DNA of 64,000 nucleotides from Pseudoxanthomonas sp. Root630 (GTDB taxonomy: Bacteria > Pseudomonadota > Gammaproteobacteria > Xanthomonadales > Xanthomonadaceae): NCBI RefSeq assembly GCF_001427585.1, contig NZ_LMGY01000016.1, positions 397,440 to 461,439 on the forward strand, in the 5' to 3' direction. Shown in pieces: positions 9,433 to 17,558 of the stretch; the stretch's first letter is position 1, and each line of letters opens with the position of its first letter. Under the pieces are notes generated by a model. The model was not told the DNA's origin and searched no databases. It worked only from the letters and a program-made list of their open reading frames with translations. A program made the translations under genes and the position numbers.

Positions 9433-10019
9433 CCGATACGCTTGCGGCGCGCGCCTCCCATCTGCTGGAGGTGAAGCACAGCCGTTTCCTCGCGCTCGCC
9501 GCGCCGGTGGCGGCACCGGACGACGCGCTCGCCTTCCTGCACGAGGTCGCGGTCGCCGAGGCCACGCATAACTGCTGGGCCTACCGGATCGGCGGCGAGT
9601 ACCGCTCCAGCGACGACGGGGAACCCGCCGGCACCGCCGGCCGACCGATCCTGGCCGCCATCGACGGCCAGGGATACGACCGGGTGATGGTGGTGGTGAC
9701 CCGCTGGTACGGCGGCATCAAGCTCGGCGCGGGCGGCCTGGTTCGCGCCTATGGCGGCGCGGCGGCGGAATGCCTGCGGCAGGCGCCGCGCCTGCCGGTG
9801 GTGGCGATGACCTCCCTGGTCCTGGCCTGCCCGTTCGACGATCTGGGCGCCGTGCACGGCGCGCTGGCCTCCCACCAGGCCGTGAAGCAGGAAGCATCGT
9901 TCGACGAATCCGGCGCCCGGCTCGTGATCGAGTTGCCTGCCGATCGGGTGGATGCCTTGAAAATCCAGTTGCGCGACGCCACCCGTAATCGTGTGCGCGT
10001 GATGCCGGCCACGGCCTGA
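9429..10019 (+). CDS. yigZ: YigZ/IMPACT family protein
   Basis: A 196-residue protein of the YigZ/IMPACT family. The N-terminal domain has the family signature: KHSRFLALAAPV, then ATHNCWAYRIG, SSDDGEPAGTAGRPIL and VVVVTRWYGGIKLGAGGLVRAY. The C-terminal part is the smaller ferredoxin-like domain of bacterial YigZ proteins. The eukaryotic relative IMPACT regulates the Gcn2 kinase; the bacterial biochemical role is not settled. The start is GTG 9429, overlapping the preceding stop by 4 bases, so it is translated as the third gene of the sigma operon. That linkage may be fortuitous. Confidence 0.88.
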   Translation: MTDTLAARASHLLEVKHSRFLALAAPVAAPDDALAFLHEVAVAEATHNCWAYRIGGEYRSSDDGEPAGTAGRPILAAIDGQGYDRVMVVVTRWYGGIKLGAGGLVRAYGGAAAECLRQAPRLPVVAMTSLVLACPFDDLGAVHGALASHQAVKQEASFDESGARLVIELPADRVDALKIQLRDATRNRVRVMPATA

Positions 10020-10040
10020 TACCCCGCGCGAGGCGCATGC

Positions 10041-10080
10041 GGGAGGCGCTGCGGGTCCCAGCAGGACCGCAACGCCTCCC
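10041..10080 (+). terminator. Stem-loop between yigZ and the ABC transporter gene
   Basis: GGGAGGCG and CGCCTCCC pair perfectly, and the stem continues inwards with one mismatch and one bulge (TGCGGGTCC against GGACCGCA) around a CAGCA loop. It lies 21 bases after the yigZ stop. There is no T-run, so it may be a weak terminator or an mRNA-stabilising structure. Confidence 0.5.
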
Positions 10081-10106
10081 ACAGCCGCCTTGATCCGACC
10101 TTCCCG

Positions 10107-11882
10107 ATGACCGACAGCGCCGCCGACACCCCCGACCCGTCCAAACCCAAGGCCAAGCTCGGCACGCTGCGCGCGCTGTGGCCCTTCGTGCGCCAGCATG
10201 CGGGCCTGTTCGCCGCCTGGCTGTGCGCGCTGGCGCTGGCCTCCGCGGCGACGCTGAGCTTCCCGGTCGCCTTCAAGCAGATGATCGACGGCGGCTTCCA
10301 TAGCGGCGGCAACATCGACCGGGTATTCCTGGGCGTCTTCATCGTCGTGCTGGTGCTGGCGGTGGCCAGCGCAGCGCGCTTCTATTTCGTCTCGCTGCTC
10401 GGCGAACGCGTGGTGGCCGACCTGCGCCGGCAACTGTATGGGCATCTGGTCGGACTGGATGCCGAGTTCCACGACCGCACCCGCAGCGGCGAACTGGTGT
10501 CGCGCCTCTCCGCCGACAGCGAACTGCTGCGCAGCGTCGTGGGCAGCAGCATGTCGGTGGCCCTGCGCAGCAGCATCACCGTGATCGGCAGCATCGTCAT
10601 GCTGTTCGTCACCAGCCCGAAACTGGCGGCCTACGCGCTGGTCGGCATTCCGCTCGCGGTCCTGCCGATCGTGCTGGGCGCCCGCCGGCTGGAGAAAGCG
10701 TCGCGCGCCAGCCAGGACCGCGTGGCCGATGCCAATACGCTCGCCAGCGAAACCCTGGGCGCCGTGCGCACCGTGCAGGCGCACGCGCGCGAGCCGTATG
10801 AACTCAAGCGCTTCGGCGATGCGGTATCGGTCGCCGTGGAAACCGCGCGCAACCGCATCCGTGCGCAGTCCCTGGTCACCGCCACGGTCATCACCCTGGT
10901 ATTCGGCGCCGTGGTGCTCGTGCTCTGGTCCGGTGCCCACGACGTGATCGGCGGGCGCATGACGACGGGCGAACTCGGCCAGTTCGTGTTCTACGCGCTG
11001 ATCGGTGGCGGCTCGGTGGGTGCCTTGGCCGAAGTCTGGAACGAACTGCAGCGCGCCGCCGGCGGCATGGGCCGGATCGCCGAACTGCTCAACGAAACCC
11101 CGACGATCCGCGCACCCGCCGCGCCCCGCGCCCTGCCGGCGCCGGTGAAGGGCGAGATCCGCTTCGACAACGTCTCGTTCCACTACCCCTCGCGCCCCGA
11201 CCTGCCCGCGCTCGACGATTTCGACCTGACCGTCAATCCGGGCGAAACCGTCGCCCTGGTGGGTCCCTCCGGCGCCGGCAAGAGCACCGTGTTCTCGATG
11301 CTGCTGCGCTTCCACGACGCGCAGACCGGCAGCGTGCGCATGGACGGCGTGGACCTGCGCGACCTCGACCCCGCCGACCTGCGCGAACACATCGCGCTGG
11401 TGCCGCAGCAGCCGACGATCTTCGCGGCCAGCGCCGCCGAGAACATCCGCTACGGCAAGCTCGACGCCACCGATGCACAGTTGCAGGCCGCCGCCGAGGC
11501 CGCCGAGGCCGACGATTTCATCCGCGAGCTGCCCGGCGGCTTCGACAGCCCACTGGGCGAGCGCGGCGCACGCCTGTCCGGCGGCCAGCAGCAACGCATC
11601 GCGATCGCCCGCGCCCTGCTGAAGGACGCACCGGTGCTGCTGCTGGACGAAGCCACCAGCGCGCTGGATGCGCAGAGCGAGCGCGCCGTGCAACACGCGC
11701 TGGAGCGGCTGATGGACGGACGCACCACGCTGGTGATCGCGCACCGCCTGGCCACCGTACTGAAGGCCGACCGCATCGTGGTGATGGACCGCGGCCGCAT
11801 CGTCGCCCAGGGCACGCACGCGGAACTGCTGGCGCAGGACGGCCTGTACGCGAAGCTGGCGCGCCTGCAATTCCTCGACTGA
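10107..11882 (+). CDS. ABC transporter half-molecule, permease-ATPase fusion (ABCB/MsbA type)
   Basis: A 591-residue exporter subunit expected to act as a homodimer in the inner membrane. The N-terminal two-thirds form a six-helix type-1 exporter domain: helices near 33-52 and 75-95, then IVMLFVTSPKLAAYALVGIP and LVTATVITLVFGAVVLVLW. The ATPase carries Walker A GPSGAGKS (about 386), signature LSGGQQQR (about 489), Walker B VLLLDEATSALD (about 510) and the H-loop in LVIAHRLATV. The sequence resembles MsbA, BmrA and related exporters of lipid-like or drug substrates. The substrate is not assignable: no kdtA or lpxK neighbour supports calling it msbA. Confidence 0.9.
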   Translation: MTDSAADTPDPSKPKAKLGTLRALWPFVRQHAGLFAAWLCALALASAATLSFPVAFKQMIDGGFHSGGNIDRVFLGVFIVVLVLAVASAARFYFVSLLGERVVADLRRQLYGHLVGLDAEFHDRTRSGELVSRLSADSELLRSVVGSSMSVALRSSITVIGSIVMLFVTSPKLAAYALVGIPLAVLPIVLGARRLEKASRASQDRVADANTLASETLGAVRTVQAHAREPYELKRFGDAVSVAVETARNRIRAQSLVTATVITLVFGAVVLVLWSGAHDVIGGRMTTGELGQFVFYALIGGGSVGALAEVWNELQRAAGGMGRIAELLNETPTIRAPAAPRALPAPVKGEIRFDNVSFHYPSRPDLPALDDFDLTVNPGETVALVGPSGAGKSTVFSMLLRFHDAQTGSVRMDGVDLRDLDPADLREHIALVPQQPTIFAASAAENIRYGKLDATDAQLQAAAEAAEADDFIRELPGGFDSPLGERGARLSGGQQQRIAIARALLKDAPVLLLDEATSALDAQSERAVQHALERLMDGRTTLVIAHRLATVLKADRIVVMDRGRIVAQGTHAELLAQDGLYAKLARLQFLD

Positions 11883-11950
11883 GGGCCGCGCACGACAGCG
11901 CGCGGCACGTGGTCTAGGATGCGGGGCATCGCCCCCGGGAGCCGCGCCCG

Positions 11951-12331
11951 ATGTCCGATTCCTTGCCACCGCTGCTGCGCGGCCTGGGCACGCTGCTGAT
12001 CCTGCTGACCAGCGCGCTGGTCGTGACCGTGGAGCGTCGCGACAACACCGAGCGTGTCGAGCAGGCGCACATCGCCCGGATCGCATTGAAGGCGGAGGAA
12101 TCGCTGCCGCAAGGCCGTGCCGACACGAGCACGCTCGCCAAGGAAGTGAAGCTGCTGCGCCTGCAGCTGCAGGACAACGACCTGGCGGACGACGTCTTCG
12201 AGAACCCCTGGTTCCAGTGGCTGGGCCTGCTGGGCACCGGCCTGATCGCCGCGTCGTTCTTCGCCGAGTGGCGCCTCAAGCGCGCCATCGCCCGCGCGGC
12301 GCGGGCGACCTCGCCGGAAGACGCGTTCTAG
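11951..12331 (+). CDS. Small two-helix membrane protein of unknown function
   Basis: A 126-residue protein I do not recognise. Residues 8-27 (LLRGLGTLLILLTSALVVTV) and about 89-105 (WLGLLGTGLIAASFFAEW) are membrane helices. Between them lies a charged, heptad-like region (RADTSTLAKEVKLLRLQLQD) suggesting a short coiled coil, and the C-terminus is basic. Such a layout fits a small inner-membrane accessory protein. It follows the ABC transporter gene by 68 bases in the same direction and could be co-transcribed. It ends 3 bases before the convergent desaturase gene. Confidence 0.65.
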   Translation: MSDSLPPLLRGLGTLLILLTSALVVTVERRDNTERVEQAHIARIALKAEESLPQGRADTSTLAKEVKLLRLQLQDNDLADDVFENPWFQWLGLLGTGLIAASFFAEWRLKRAIARAARATSPEDAF

Positions 12332-12334
12332 CGG

Positions 12335-13492
12335 TTACGCGACGGCGTCGGCCGGCACCAGCGCCGGCATGCGGCGCGGGCGGCTGGGGAAGGCATGGCG
12401 CACGATCCGCCAGCACACCTGGCCGAACTGGGTCAGCAGCGTGCCGGTGTTGTAGTGCTGGCCGTAGCGCGCACAGATGGCGCGCACTTCCTTCGCCATC
12501 TCCGCGTAGCGGTTGGCGGGGATGTCCGGATAGAAGTGGTGTTCGATCTGGTGGCTCAGGTTGCCCGACATGACGTTCATCAGGAAGCCGCCACGCAGGT
12601 TCGACGAGCCACGCAGCTGGCGCAGGTACCAATGGCCGCGCGATTCGTTCTTGATGGATTCCTTCGGGAACGTCTCCGCATTGGCGGTGAAGTGGCCGCA
12701 GAAGATGATCACGTAGGTCCACACGTTGCGCAGGCCGTTGGCGACCATGTTGCCCAGCAGCACCGGCAGGAAGAACGGGCCGGCCAATGCCGGGTAGATC
12801 ACGTAATCCTTGGCCAACTGGCGCCCCATCTTGCGCACCACCGGCGCGGATTTGCGACGCAGCTGCTTGTTGGTCATCTTGCCGCTCCACCAGCGGCCCA
12901 GCTTCAGATCCTGGATGGCGATGCCCCACTGGAACAGCAGCGCGAATACCACGGCCACGAACGGCTGCACCAGGTAGAACGGACGCCACTTCTGTTCGGG
13001 AAAGATCCGCAGCAGGCCGTAGCCGATGTCGTCGTCCAGGCCACGCACGTTGGTGTAGGTGTGATGGCGGAAGTTGTGGGTGTGCCGCCAGTTGTCGCTG
13101 GTGGCCACGATGTCCCAGTCGTAGGTCTTGCCGTTGAGCTGCGGGTCGCCCATCCAGTCGTACTGGCCGTGGATGACGTTGTGGCCCAACTCCATGTTGT
13201 CCAGGATCTTGCCCAGGCCCAGCGAGAACGCGCCCAGCGCCCAGAGCACCCAGAACAGCCAACCCACCGCACTGTCGGCCAGCCACAGGCCACCGGCGAT
13301 GGCGGCGGCGAACAGCAGCACGCGGCCGGTGAGGTTGCTGAAACGCACCGCCTTCACCACGTTGCGGATATAGCGCGCGTCGCGCGCGCCCAGGGTGGCG
13401 ACCGTGCGTGCGCGCAGGGCGTCGAGTTCCTCGCCGAAGCGGTCAAGTTCTTCGACGGAAAGCTTGCGGTTGCGGGAAGAGGAAGTAGCCAT
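12335..13492 (-). CDS. desB: Membrane fatty-acid desaturase (DesB-like)
   Basis: A 385-residue integral-membrane desaturase that introduces a double bond into acyl chains of acyl-CoA or phospholipid, using a di-iron centre. The three histidine boxes are present: HNVIH (104-108), HTHNFRHH (137-144) and HQIEHHFYPD in the C-terminal third. ATG 13492 overlaps the TGA of the upstream reductase gene (TGATG), so electron donor and desaturase are translationally coupled. This arrangement, with a divergent TetR gene, matches the desT-desCB locus of Pseudomonas aeruginosa, where exogenous saturated acyl-CoAs are desaturated. The gene name rests on that synteny and on the family, not on a test of substrate. 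Confidence 0.88.
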   Translation of the reverse strand: MATSSSRNRKLSVEELDRFGEELDALRARTVATLGARDARYIRNVVKAVRFSNLTGRVLLFAAAIAGGLWLADSAVGWLFWVLWALGAFSLGLGKILDNMELGHNVIHGQYDWMGDPQLNGKTYDWDIVATSDNWRHTHNFRHHTYTNVRGLDDDIGYGLLRIFPEQKWRPFYLVQPFVAVVFALLFQWGIAIQDLKLGRWWSGKMTNKQLRRKSAPVVRKMGRQLAKDYVIYPALAGPFFLPVLLGNMVANGLRNVWTYVIIFCGHFTANAETFPKESIKNESRGHWYLRQLRGSSNLRGGFLMNVMSGNLSHQIEHHFYPDIPANRYAEMAKEVRAICARYGQHYNTGTLLTQFGQVCWRIVRHAFPSRPRRMPALVPADAVA

Positions 13493-14595
13493 CAGAGATC
13501 GAGCTCGAGATCGGTGGCGGCGCTGTGGATGCACAGCTTCAACGCCTGGGAGGGTTCATGCATCAGGTCGCCACTGGGCAGGTGACGCGTGCTGCCGGCG
13601 GACTTGCCGCAGGCGCAGGTGTTGCAGATGCCCATGCGGCAGCCGGACGGCGGTTTCAGGCCGTGCTGCTCCAGCGCGACCAGCAGGGACTCGCCGCGCG
13701 CCACCCGCAGCGTGCGCCCGCTGCGTTGCAGGTGGATGTCGACCTCGCCCTCGTCGACCACGGCGACCGGGGGCGACGTGAAGGCCTCGGCCTGGAACGA
13801 GGCCGCCTGCGCGGCCAGCAGGCCGCGCGCCGCTTCGACGAAACCGCCCGGACCGCAGGCCAGCACCTGCGAAGTCGCCACATCGCCGGCATGCGCGGCC
13901 AGCAAGGCGGCGTCGATGCGGCCCTCGGCCTCGTCGGCGGCGACAGCGGCTTCGCGTGTCAGAAGCAGGTGGAAACGGAAGCGCGGCTGGGCCGCCGCGA
14001 GCGCGCGCAGCTCCGGCAGGAAGCAGGCTTCCTCGCGGGCGCGGACCCAATACAGCAGCGTGGCGTCGGCGGGCATCTCCTTCGCCGATAACTCGCGCAC
14101 CAGCGCGATCATCGGCGTGATGCCACTGCCGGCCGCCAGCAACAGGTAGGCGCCTTGCGGCATCGCCGACAACGTCATCTCGCCGAAGGCCTGGCCCAGC
14201 TCGACGATGTCGCCGATGCGGGCGGCCTGGCAGAGATGGCGGCTGACCTTGCCACCCTCGATGGCCTTCACCGTCACCGGCAGTAGACCGTCCGCGCGCG
14301 GCGGCGCAGTCAGGCTGTAGCTGCGGGTGACGCGCACGCCGTCGATGTCCACGCCCAGGTTGACGTGCTGCCCGGCGCGGTGGCCGGCCCAATGACGGTT
14401 CGGCTTGAACAGCAGGGTGACGGCATCGGCCGAGGCGGCTTCGCGCGCGACCAGGCGCGCCAGCGGGCGCTCCCAGGTCCAGGTGCGGTGGAAACGGGCG
14501 GCCCAGAAGTCGAAGACATCCGGCTTCACGAGGGGCCGGATCAGGCGTTTCAGGGGACCGGGCCGGCGGGGGGACGGGCGGAACTGGGCGTTCAT
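13492..14595 (-). CDS. desC: Ferredoxin-NADP reductase-type electron donor with 2Fe-2S domain (DesC-like)
   Basis: A 367-residue flavin reductase fused to a plant-type ferredoxin. The FAD domain shows RSYSL (as TRSYSLTAPP); the NAD(P) domain shows LLLAAGSGITPMIALVREL and LACGPGGFVEAARG. The C-terminal ferredoxin has the cluster ligands in SGCRMGICNTCAC plus a fourth Cys in KLCIHSA. It should pass electrons from NADPH to the di-iron desaturase encoded immediately downstream. ATG 14595 is chosen over in-frame GTG codons just upstream because it has GGTGG before it. A possible -10 (TATAGT at 14603-14608) lies only 7 bases upstream, which would give a very short leader. Confidence 0.9.
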   Translation of the reverse strand: MNAQFRPSPRRPGPLKRLIRPLVKPDVFDFWAARFHRTWTWERPLARLVAREAASADAVTLLFKPNRHWAGHRAGQHVNLGVDIDGVRVTRSYSLTAPPRADGLLPVTVKAIEGGKVSRHLCQAARIGDIVELGQAFGEMTLSAMPQGAYLLLAAGSGITPMIALVRELSAKEMPADATLLYWVRAREEACFLPELRALAAAQPRFRFHLLLTREAAVAADEAEGRIDAALLAAHAGDVATSQVLACGPGGFVEAARGLLAAQAASFQAEAFTSPPVAVVDEGEVDIHLQRSGRTLRVARGESLLVALEQHGLKPPSGCRMGICNTCACGKSAGSTRHLPSGDLMHEPSQALKLCIHSAATDLELDL

Positions 14596-14628
14596 GGCCA
14601 CCACTATACCGATGTGAAGACGTTTGTG

Positions 14629-14642
14629 TATACAGTTGTATA
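14629..14642. promoter_or_regulatory. Perfect palindrome between desC and desT, likely TetR operator
   Basis: TATACA-GT-TGTATA is a perfect 6+6 inverted repeat, and it also contains the self-palindrome TGTATACA (14627-14634). It sits in the AT-rich centre of the 100-base divergent intergenic region. Towards desT there is a good -10 (TATGAT, 14657-14662), and the palindrome covers the -35 position. Towards desC a -10 (TATAGT, 14603-14608) is spaced so that the -35 also falls in the palindrome. One bound TetR dimer could thus block both promoters. Operator function is inferred from location and symmetry. Confidence 0.65.
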
Positions 14643-14695
14643 TTAATTTACCCGGCTATGATGCCCCTACCATCCCGTATGCCCGGCCCGCCCGC

Positions 14696-15355
14696 GTGAC
14701 ATTGCATCCGCACCCGCTGCCCCACGATGACCACGGCCCCGGCCGGAAGGCCACGATTTCGCGCGAGGATCTGCTGGCCGCGGCGCTGAAGCTGGTGGGG
14801 CCGCACCGCAGCGTCTCCACGCTGAGCCTGCGTGAAGTGGCCCGCGAGGCCGGCATCGCGCCGAACAGCTTCTACCGCCAGTTCCGCGACATGGATGAAC
14901 TGGCGGTGGCGCTGATCGACCTGGCCGGCCGCTCGCTGCGCAAGATCATCGGCGAGGCACGCCACCGCGCGGCGAGCACCGACCGCAGCGTCGTGCGCGG
15001 CTCGGTGGAAGCCTTCATCGAGCAGCTGCGCGCCGACGACAAGCTGCTGCACGTGCTGCTGCGCGAGGGCAACGTGGGCTCGGACGCCTTCAAGCATGCG
15101 GTCGAGCGCGAGTTGCAGTTCTTCGAAGAGGAGTTGCACGTGGACCTGGTCCGCCTGGCCACGCGCGACAAAGCGCCGTTGCACGAACCCGCGCTGGTAT
15201 CGCGCGCCATCACCCGCCTGGTGTTCGCGATGGGCGCCACGGCGATGGACCTGCCGCCCGAGCGCGACGGCGAACTGATCGACGAGCTGTCGGAGATGGT
15301 GCGCCTGATCCTCACCGGCTCGCGCGCCCTCGCCTCCCGATCCGCACCGCGCTGA
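14696..15355 (+). CDS. desT: TetR-family transcriptional regulator (DesT-like)
   Basis: A 219-residue regulator. The N-terminal helix-turn-helix reads STLSLREVAREAGIAP, then NSFYRQFRDMDELAVALIDL, the standard TetR pattern (about residues 41-72). The C-terminal ligand domain is helical. Divergence from a desaturase operon suggests the DesT role: sensing the saturated-to-unsaturated acyl-CoA balance and repressing desCB. GTG 14696 is the most plausible start because the frame upstream (back to 14624) reads through the palindromic promoter region. A later start would still leave the DNA-binding domain intact. The ligand is inferred from context only. Confidence 0.82.
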   Translation: MTLHPHPLPHDDHGPGRKATISREDLLAAALKLVGPHRSVSTLSLREVAREAGIAPNSFYRQFRDMDELAVALIDLAGRSLRKIIGEARHRAASTDRSVVRGSVEAFIEQLRADDKLLHVLLREGNVGSDAFKHAVERELQFFEEELHVDLVRLATRDKAPLHEPALVSRAITRLVFAMGATAMDLPPERDGELIDELSEMVRLILTGSRALASRSAPR

Positions 15356-15362
15356 CGCGGCG

Positions 15363-15878
15363 TCAGGGATCGATGCGGATCGGCGTTCCGACGGGAACGC
15401 GCTGCCAGATCGCATCCATCTCCGCATCGGTGACCGCGATGCACCCTTCCGTCCAGTCCGTGCGCGATCCAGGCGGCGTCGCACCGTGGATCATGATCTC
15501 GCCACCGGGATCCACGCCGCGCGCGATGGCCTGCCGGCGATCGGCTTCGCCCGGATAGGAAATGCGCAACGACAGGTGGAAGCGGCTGCGGTCGTTGCGG
15601 TACGTGATGCGGTAGTCGCCTTCCGGCGTGCGCTGGTCGCCCTGTTGCCGCTTGTGCCCCACCGGATCGCCGCCCAGCACGACGCGGTAGGTGGCGATGA
15701 CACGGCCGTCGCGCAGCAGGTCCAGCCGACGCTGCGCCTTGTAGACCCGGATGGCATCGGCCTGCTGGGCGACGGGCAACAACGCGGGCGCGGGACGGCC
15801 CGCCTCGTGCGCGTGGACGGGCGCCAGCCCGCACGCGACCAGCAGGGCGGTAAGCCTGCGCGTGAAGCGGGCCCTCAT
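15363..15878 (-). CDS. L,D-transpeptidase (YkuD domain), secreted
   Basis: A 171-residue periplasmic protein with a signal peptide (MRARFTRRLTALLVACGLAP, cleavage near VHA). The YkuD domain follows: IRVYKAQRRLDLLRDG, VVLGGDPVGHKRQQGDQRTP, then the active site IMIHGATPPG and TEGCIAVTD, where the conserved His and the nucleophilic Cys (in GC) are visible. Such enzymes form 3-3 crosslinks in peptidoglycan or attach proteins to it. ATG 15878 overlaps the aidB stop (ATGA). That coupling to a DNA-damage-related flavoprotein is unexpected and may simply reflect compact packing. Confidence 0.9.
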   Translation of the reverse strand: MRARFTRRLTALLVACGLAPVHAHEAGRPAPALLPVAQQADAIRVYKAQRRLDLLRDGRVIATYRVVLGGDPVGHKRQQGDQRTPEGDYRITYRNDRSRFHLSLRISYPGEADRRQAIARGVDPGGEIMIHGATPPGSRTDWTEGCIAVTDAEMDAIWQRVPVGTPIRIDP

Positions 15879-17503
15879 GCCGGCAGCGTCCGCGCGATCA
15901 TGCCGGCAAGATCGGCATCGGTCGCCAGCGTACCGAATACGCGCCCTTGCTCGCCCCCGAGACGATTGCGGACGAACACGTTCGCCACCGGGCTGCCTGC
16001 ACGCATCAGCACCGCGGCCTGCAGCGCCAGCGCGAGCCTCTCGACCAACCGGCGTGCGCCGCTCTCGTCGGCCTGTGCCATGTCTTCCTGCAGGCGCGCG
16101 ACGAAAGCATCGAAGGTCGCGTCGCGCCCCATGCTCGCGTGGAGTTCGGCCAGCACTGCCTGCGCGCTGGACGGCTCGCGCGACAGCGCGCGCAGTACGT
16201 CCAGGCACTGCACGTTCCCGCTGCCTTCCCAGATGGAGTTCAGCGGTGCCTGCCGGTACAGCCGTGGCAGGATCGATTCCTCGACATAGCCCGCACCGCC
16301 CAGGCACTCCTGCGCTTCGTTGACGAAGACCGGCGCGCGCTTGCAGACCCAGAACTTGCCCACGGCGGTGGCGACGCGCGCGAAGGCCGCTTCCGCGCCA
16401 TCCCGGGGCGCGGCATCCACCGCGCGCGCCACCCGCAGCGCAAAGGCGGTGGCGGCCTCCGACTCCAGTGCGAGGTCAGCCAGCACGTTCTGCATGAGGG
16501 CGTGGTCGACCAGTCGCTGGCCGAACGCGCGACGATGGCGTGCGTGGTGCACGGCCTGCGCGAGCGCCATCCGCATCTCGGCGGCGGAACCGAGCATGCA
16601 GTCCAGGCGCGTGAACATGACCATCTCGATGATGGTCGCCACACCCCGCCCCTCCTCGCCCACGCGCCATGCCTGCGCACCGGTGAATTCGACCTCGCTC
16701 GACGCATTGGCCCAGTCACCGAGCTTGTCCTTCAGCCGCATCAGCCGGAAGGCGTTCTTCGCCCCGTCCTCGCGCCGGCGCGGCATCAGCAGGCAGGTGA
16801 GCCCGCCAGGCGCCTGCGCGAGTACCAGGAAGCCGTCGCACATCGGTGCGGAGAAGAACCACTTGTGGCCGACCAGCGCATACGTGCCATCGGCCTGCGG
16901 CGTGGCGACAGTGGCATTCGCGCGCACATCGGAGCCGCCCTGCTTCTCCGTCATCCCCATGCCGAGCGTGATCCCGGCCTTGCCGGCGATGGGCACATCG
17001 CGCGGATCGTAGTGCGGGGCCGCGGCCTTCGTCGCCCATTCGCGCAGCGCCGGGACGCGTTGCAGCACGGGCACCGCGGCATGCGTCATCGTCAACGGAC
17101 AACTGGTACCCGCTTCCGCCTGATGGTGCAGATAACTCAGCGCCGCCCGCGCCACGTGCGCACCCGGCACCGGCTCGTGCCACGAAAGACCGGCCACGCC
17201 ATGGGTCTTCGCCACCTCCATCAGCCGGTGGTAGGCGGGATGGAACTCGACGGTGTCGATGCGATGCCCGTAGCGATCATGCGTGCGCAGGCGCGGCCGA
17301 TCGCGATTGGCGTCGAAACCGATCCGGTACAACTCATCGCCGGCCAGCGCGCCGTAGGCCGCAAGCCGGCTAGCGAACGCATCGCCGCCCTCGCGCTGCA
17401 CGGCCTCGCGCAGCACGGCATCGTCGGCCCACAGATCGCGCGGCTCGAATGCCGGCGGCTGGTTGTCGACGCTATGGGTTTCGAAGGGCGGCAGGTCTGG
17501 CAT
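15875..17503 (-). CDS. aidB: AidB-like acyl-CoA dehydrogenase family flavoprotein
   Basis: A 542-residue protein close in length to E. coli AidB (about 540). The stretch GITLGMGMTEKQGGSDVRAN is typical of AidB rather than of metabolic acyl-CoA dehydrogenases. Other family blocks are GHKWFFSAPMCDGFLVLAQ, RLKDKLGDWANASSEVEF, RRAFGQRLVDH and ECLGGAGYVEES. In E. coli AidB is induced by alkylation damage as part of the Ada response and binds DNA and FAD; its enzymatic role is debated. No ada or alkB gene is visible in the window. Its stop overlaps the start of the L,D-transpeptidase gene. Confidence 0.88.
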   Translation of the reverse strand: MPDLPPFETHSVDNQPPAFEPRDLWADDAVLREAVQREGGDAFASRLAAYGALAGDELYRIGFDANRDRPRLRTHDRYGHRIDTVEFHPAYHRLMEVAKTHGVAGLSWHEPVPGAHVARAALSYLHHQAEAGTSCPLTMTHAAVPVLQRVPALREWATKAAAPHYDPRDVPIAGKAGITLGMGMTEKQGGSDVRANATVATPQADGTYALVGHKWFFSAPMCDGFLVLAQAPGGLTCLLMPRRREDGAKNAFRLMRLKDKLGDWANASSEVEFTGAQAWRVGEEGRGVATIIEMVMFTRLDCMLGSAAEMRMALAQAVHHARHRRAFGQRLVDHALMQNVLADLALESEAATAFALRVARAVDAAPRDGAEAAFARVATAVGKFWVCKRAPVFVNEAQECLGGAGYVEESILPRLYRQAPLNSIWEGSGNVQCLDVLRALSREPSSAQAVLAELHASMGRDATFDAFVARLQEDMAQADESGARRLVERLALALQAAVLMRAGSPVANVFVRNRLGGEQGRVFGTLATDADLAGMIARTLPA

Positions 17504-17558
17504 CGTCGACTCCCGGTATCGCCGCGATTCTCGCGCAGTTCGATGCCCCGCGGTCGTG

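Noticed and set aside
8712-12086. A 1124-residue minus-strand frame over the sigma operon and ABC transporter
   Set aside because: No domain motif, Gly/Arg/His-rich, and it crosses several well-supported plus-strand genes.
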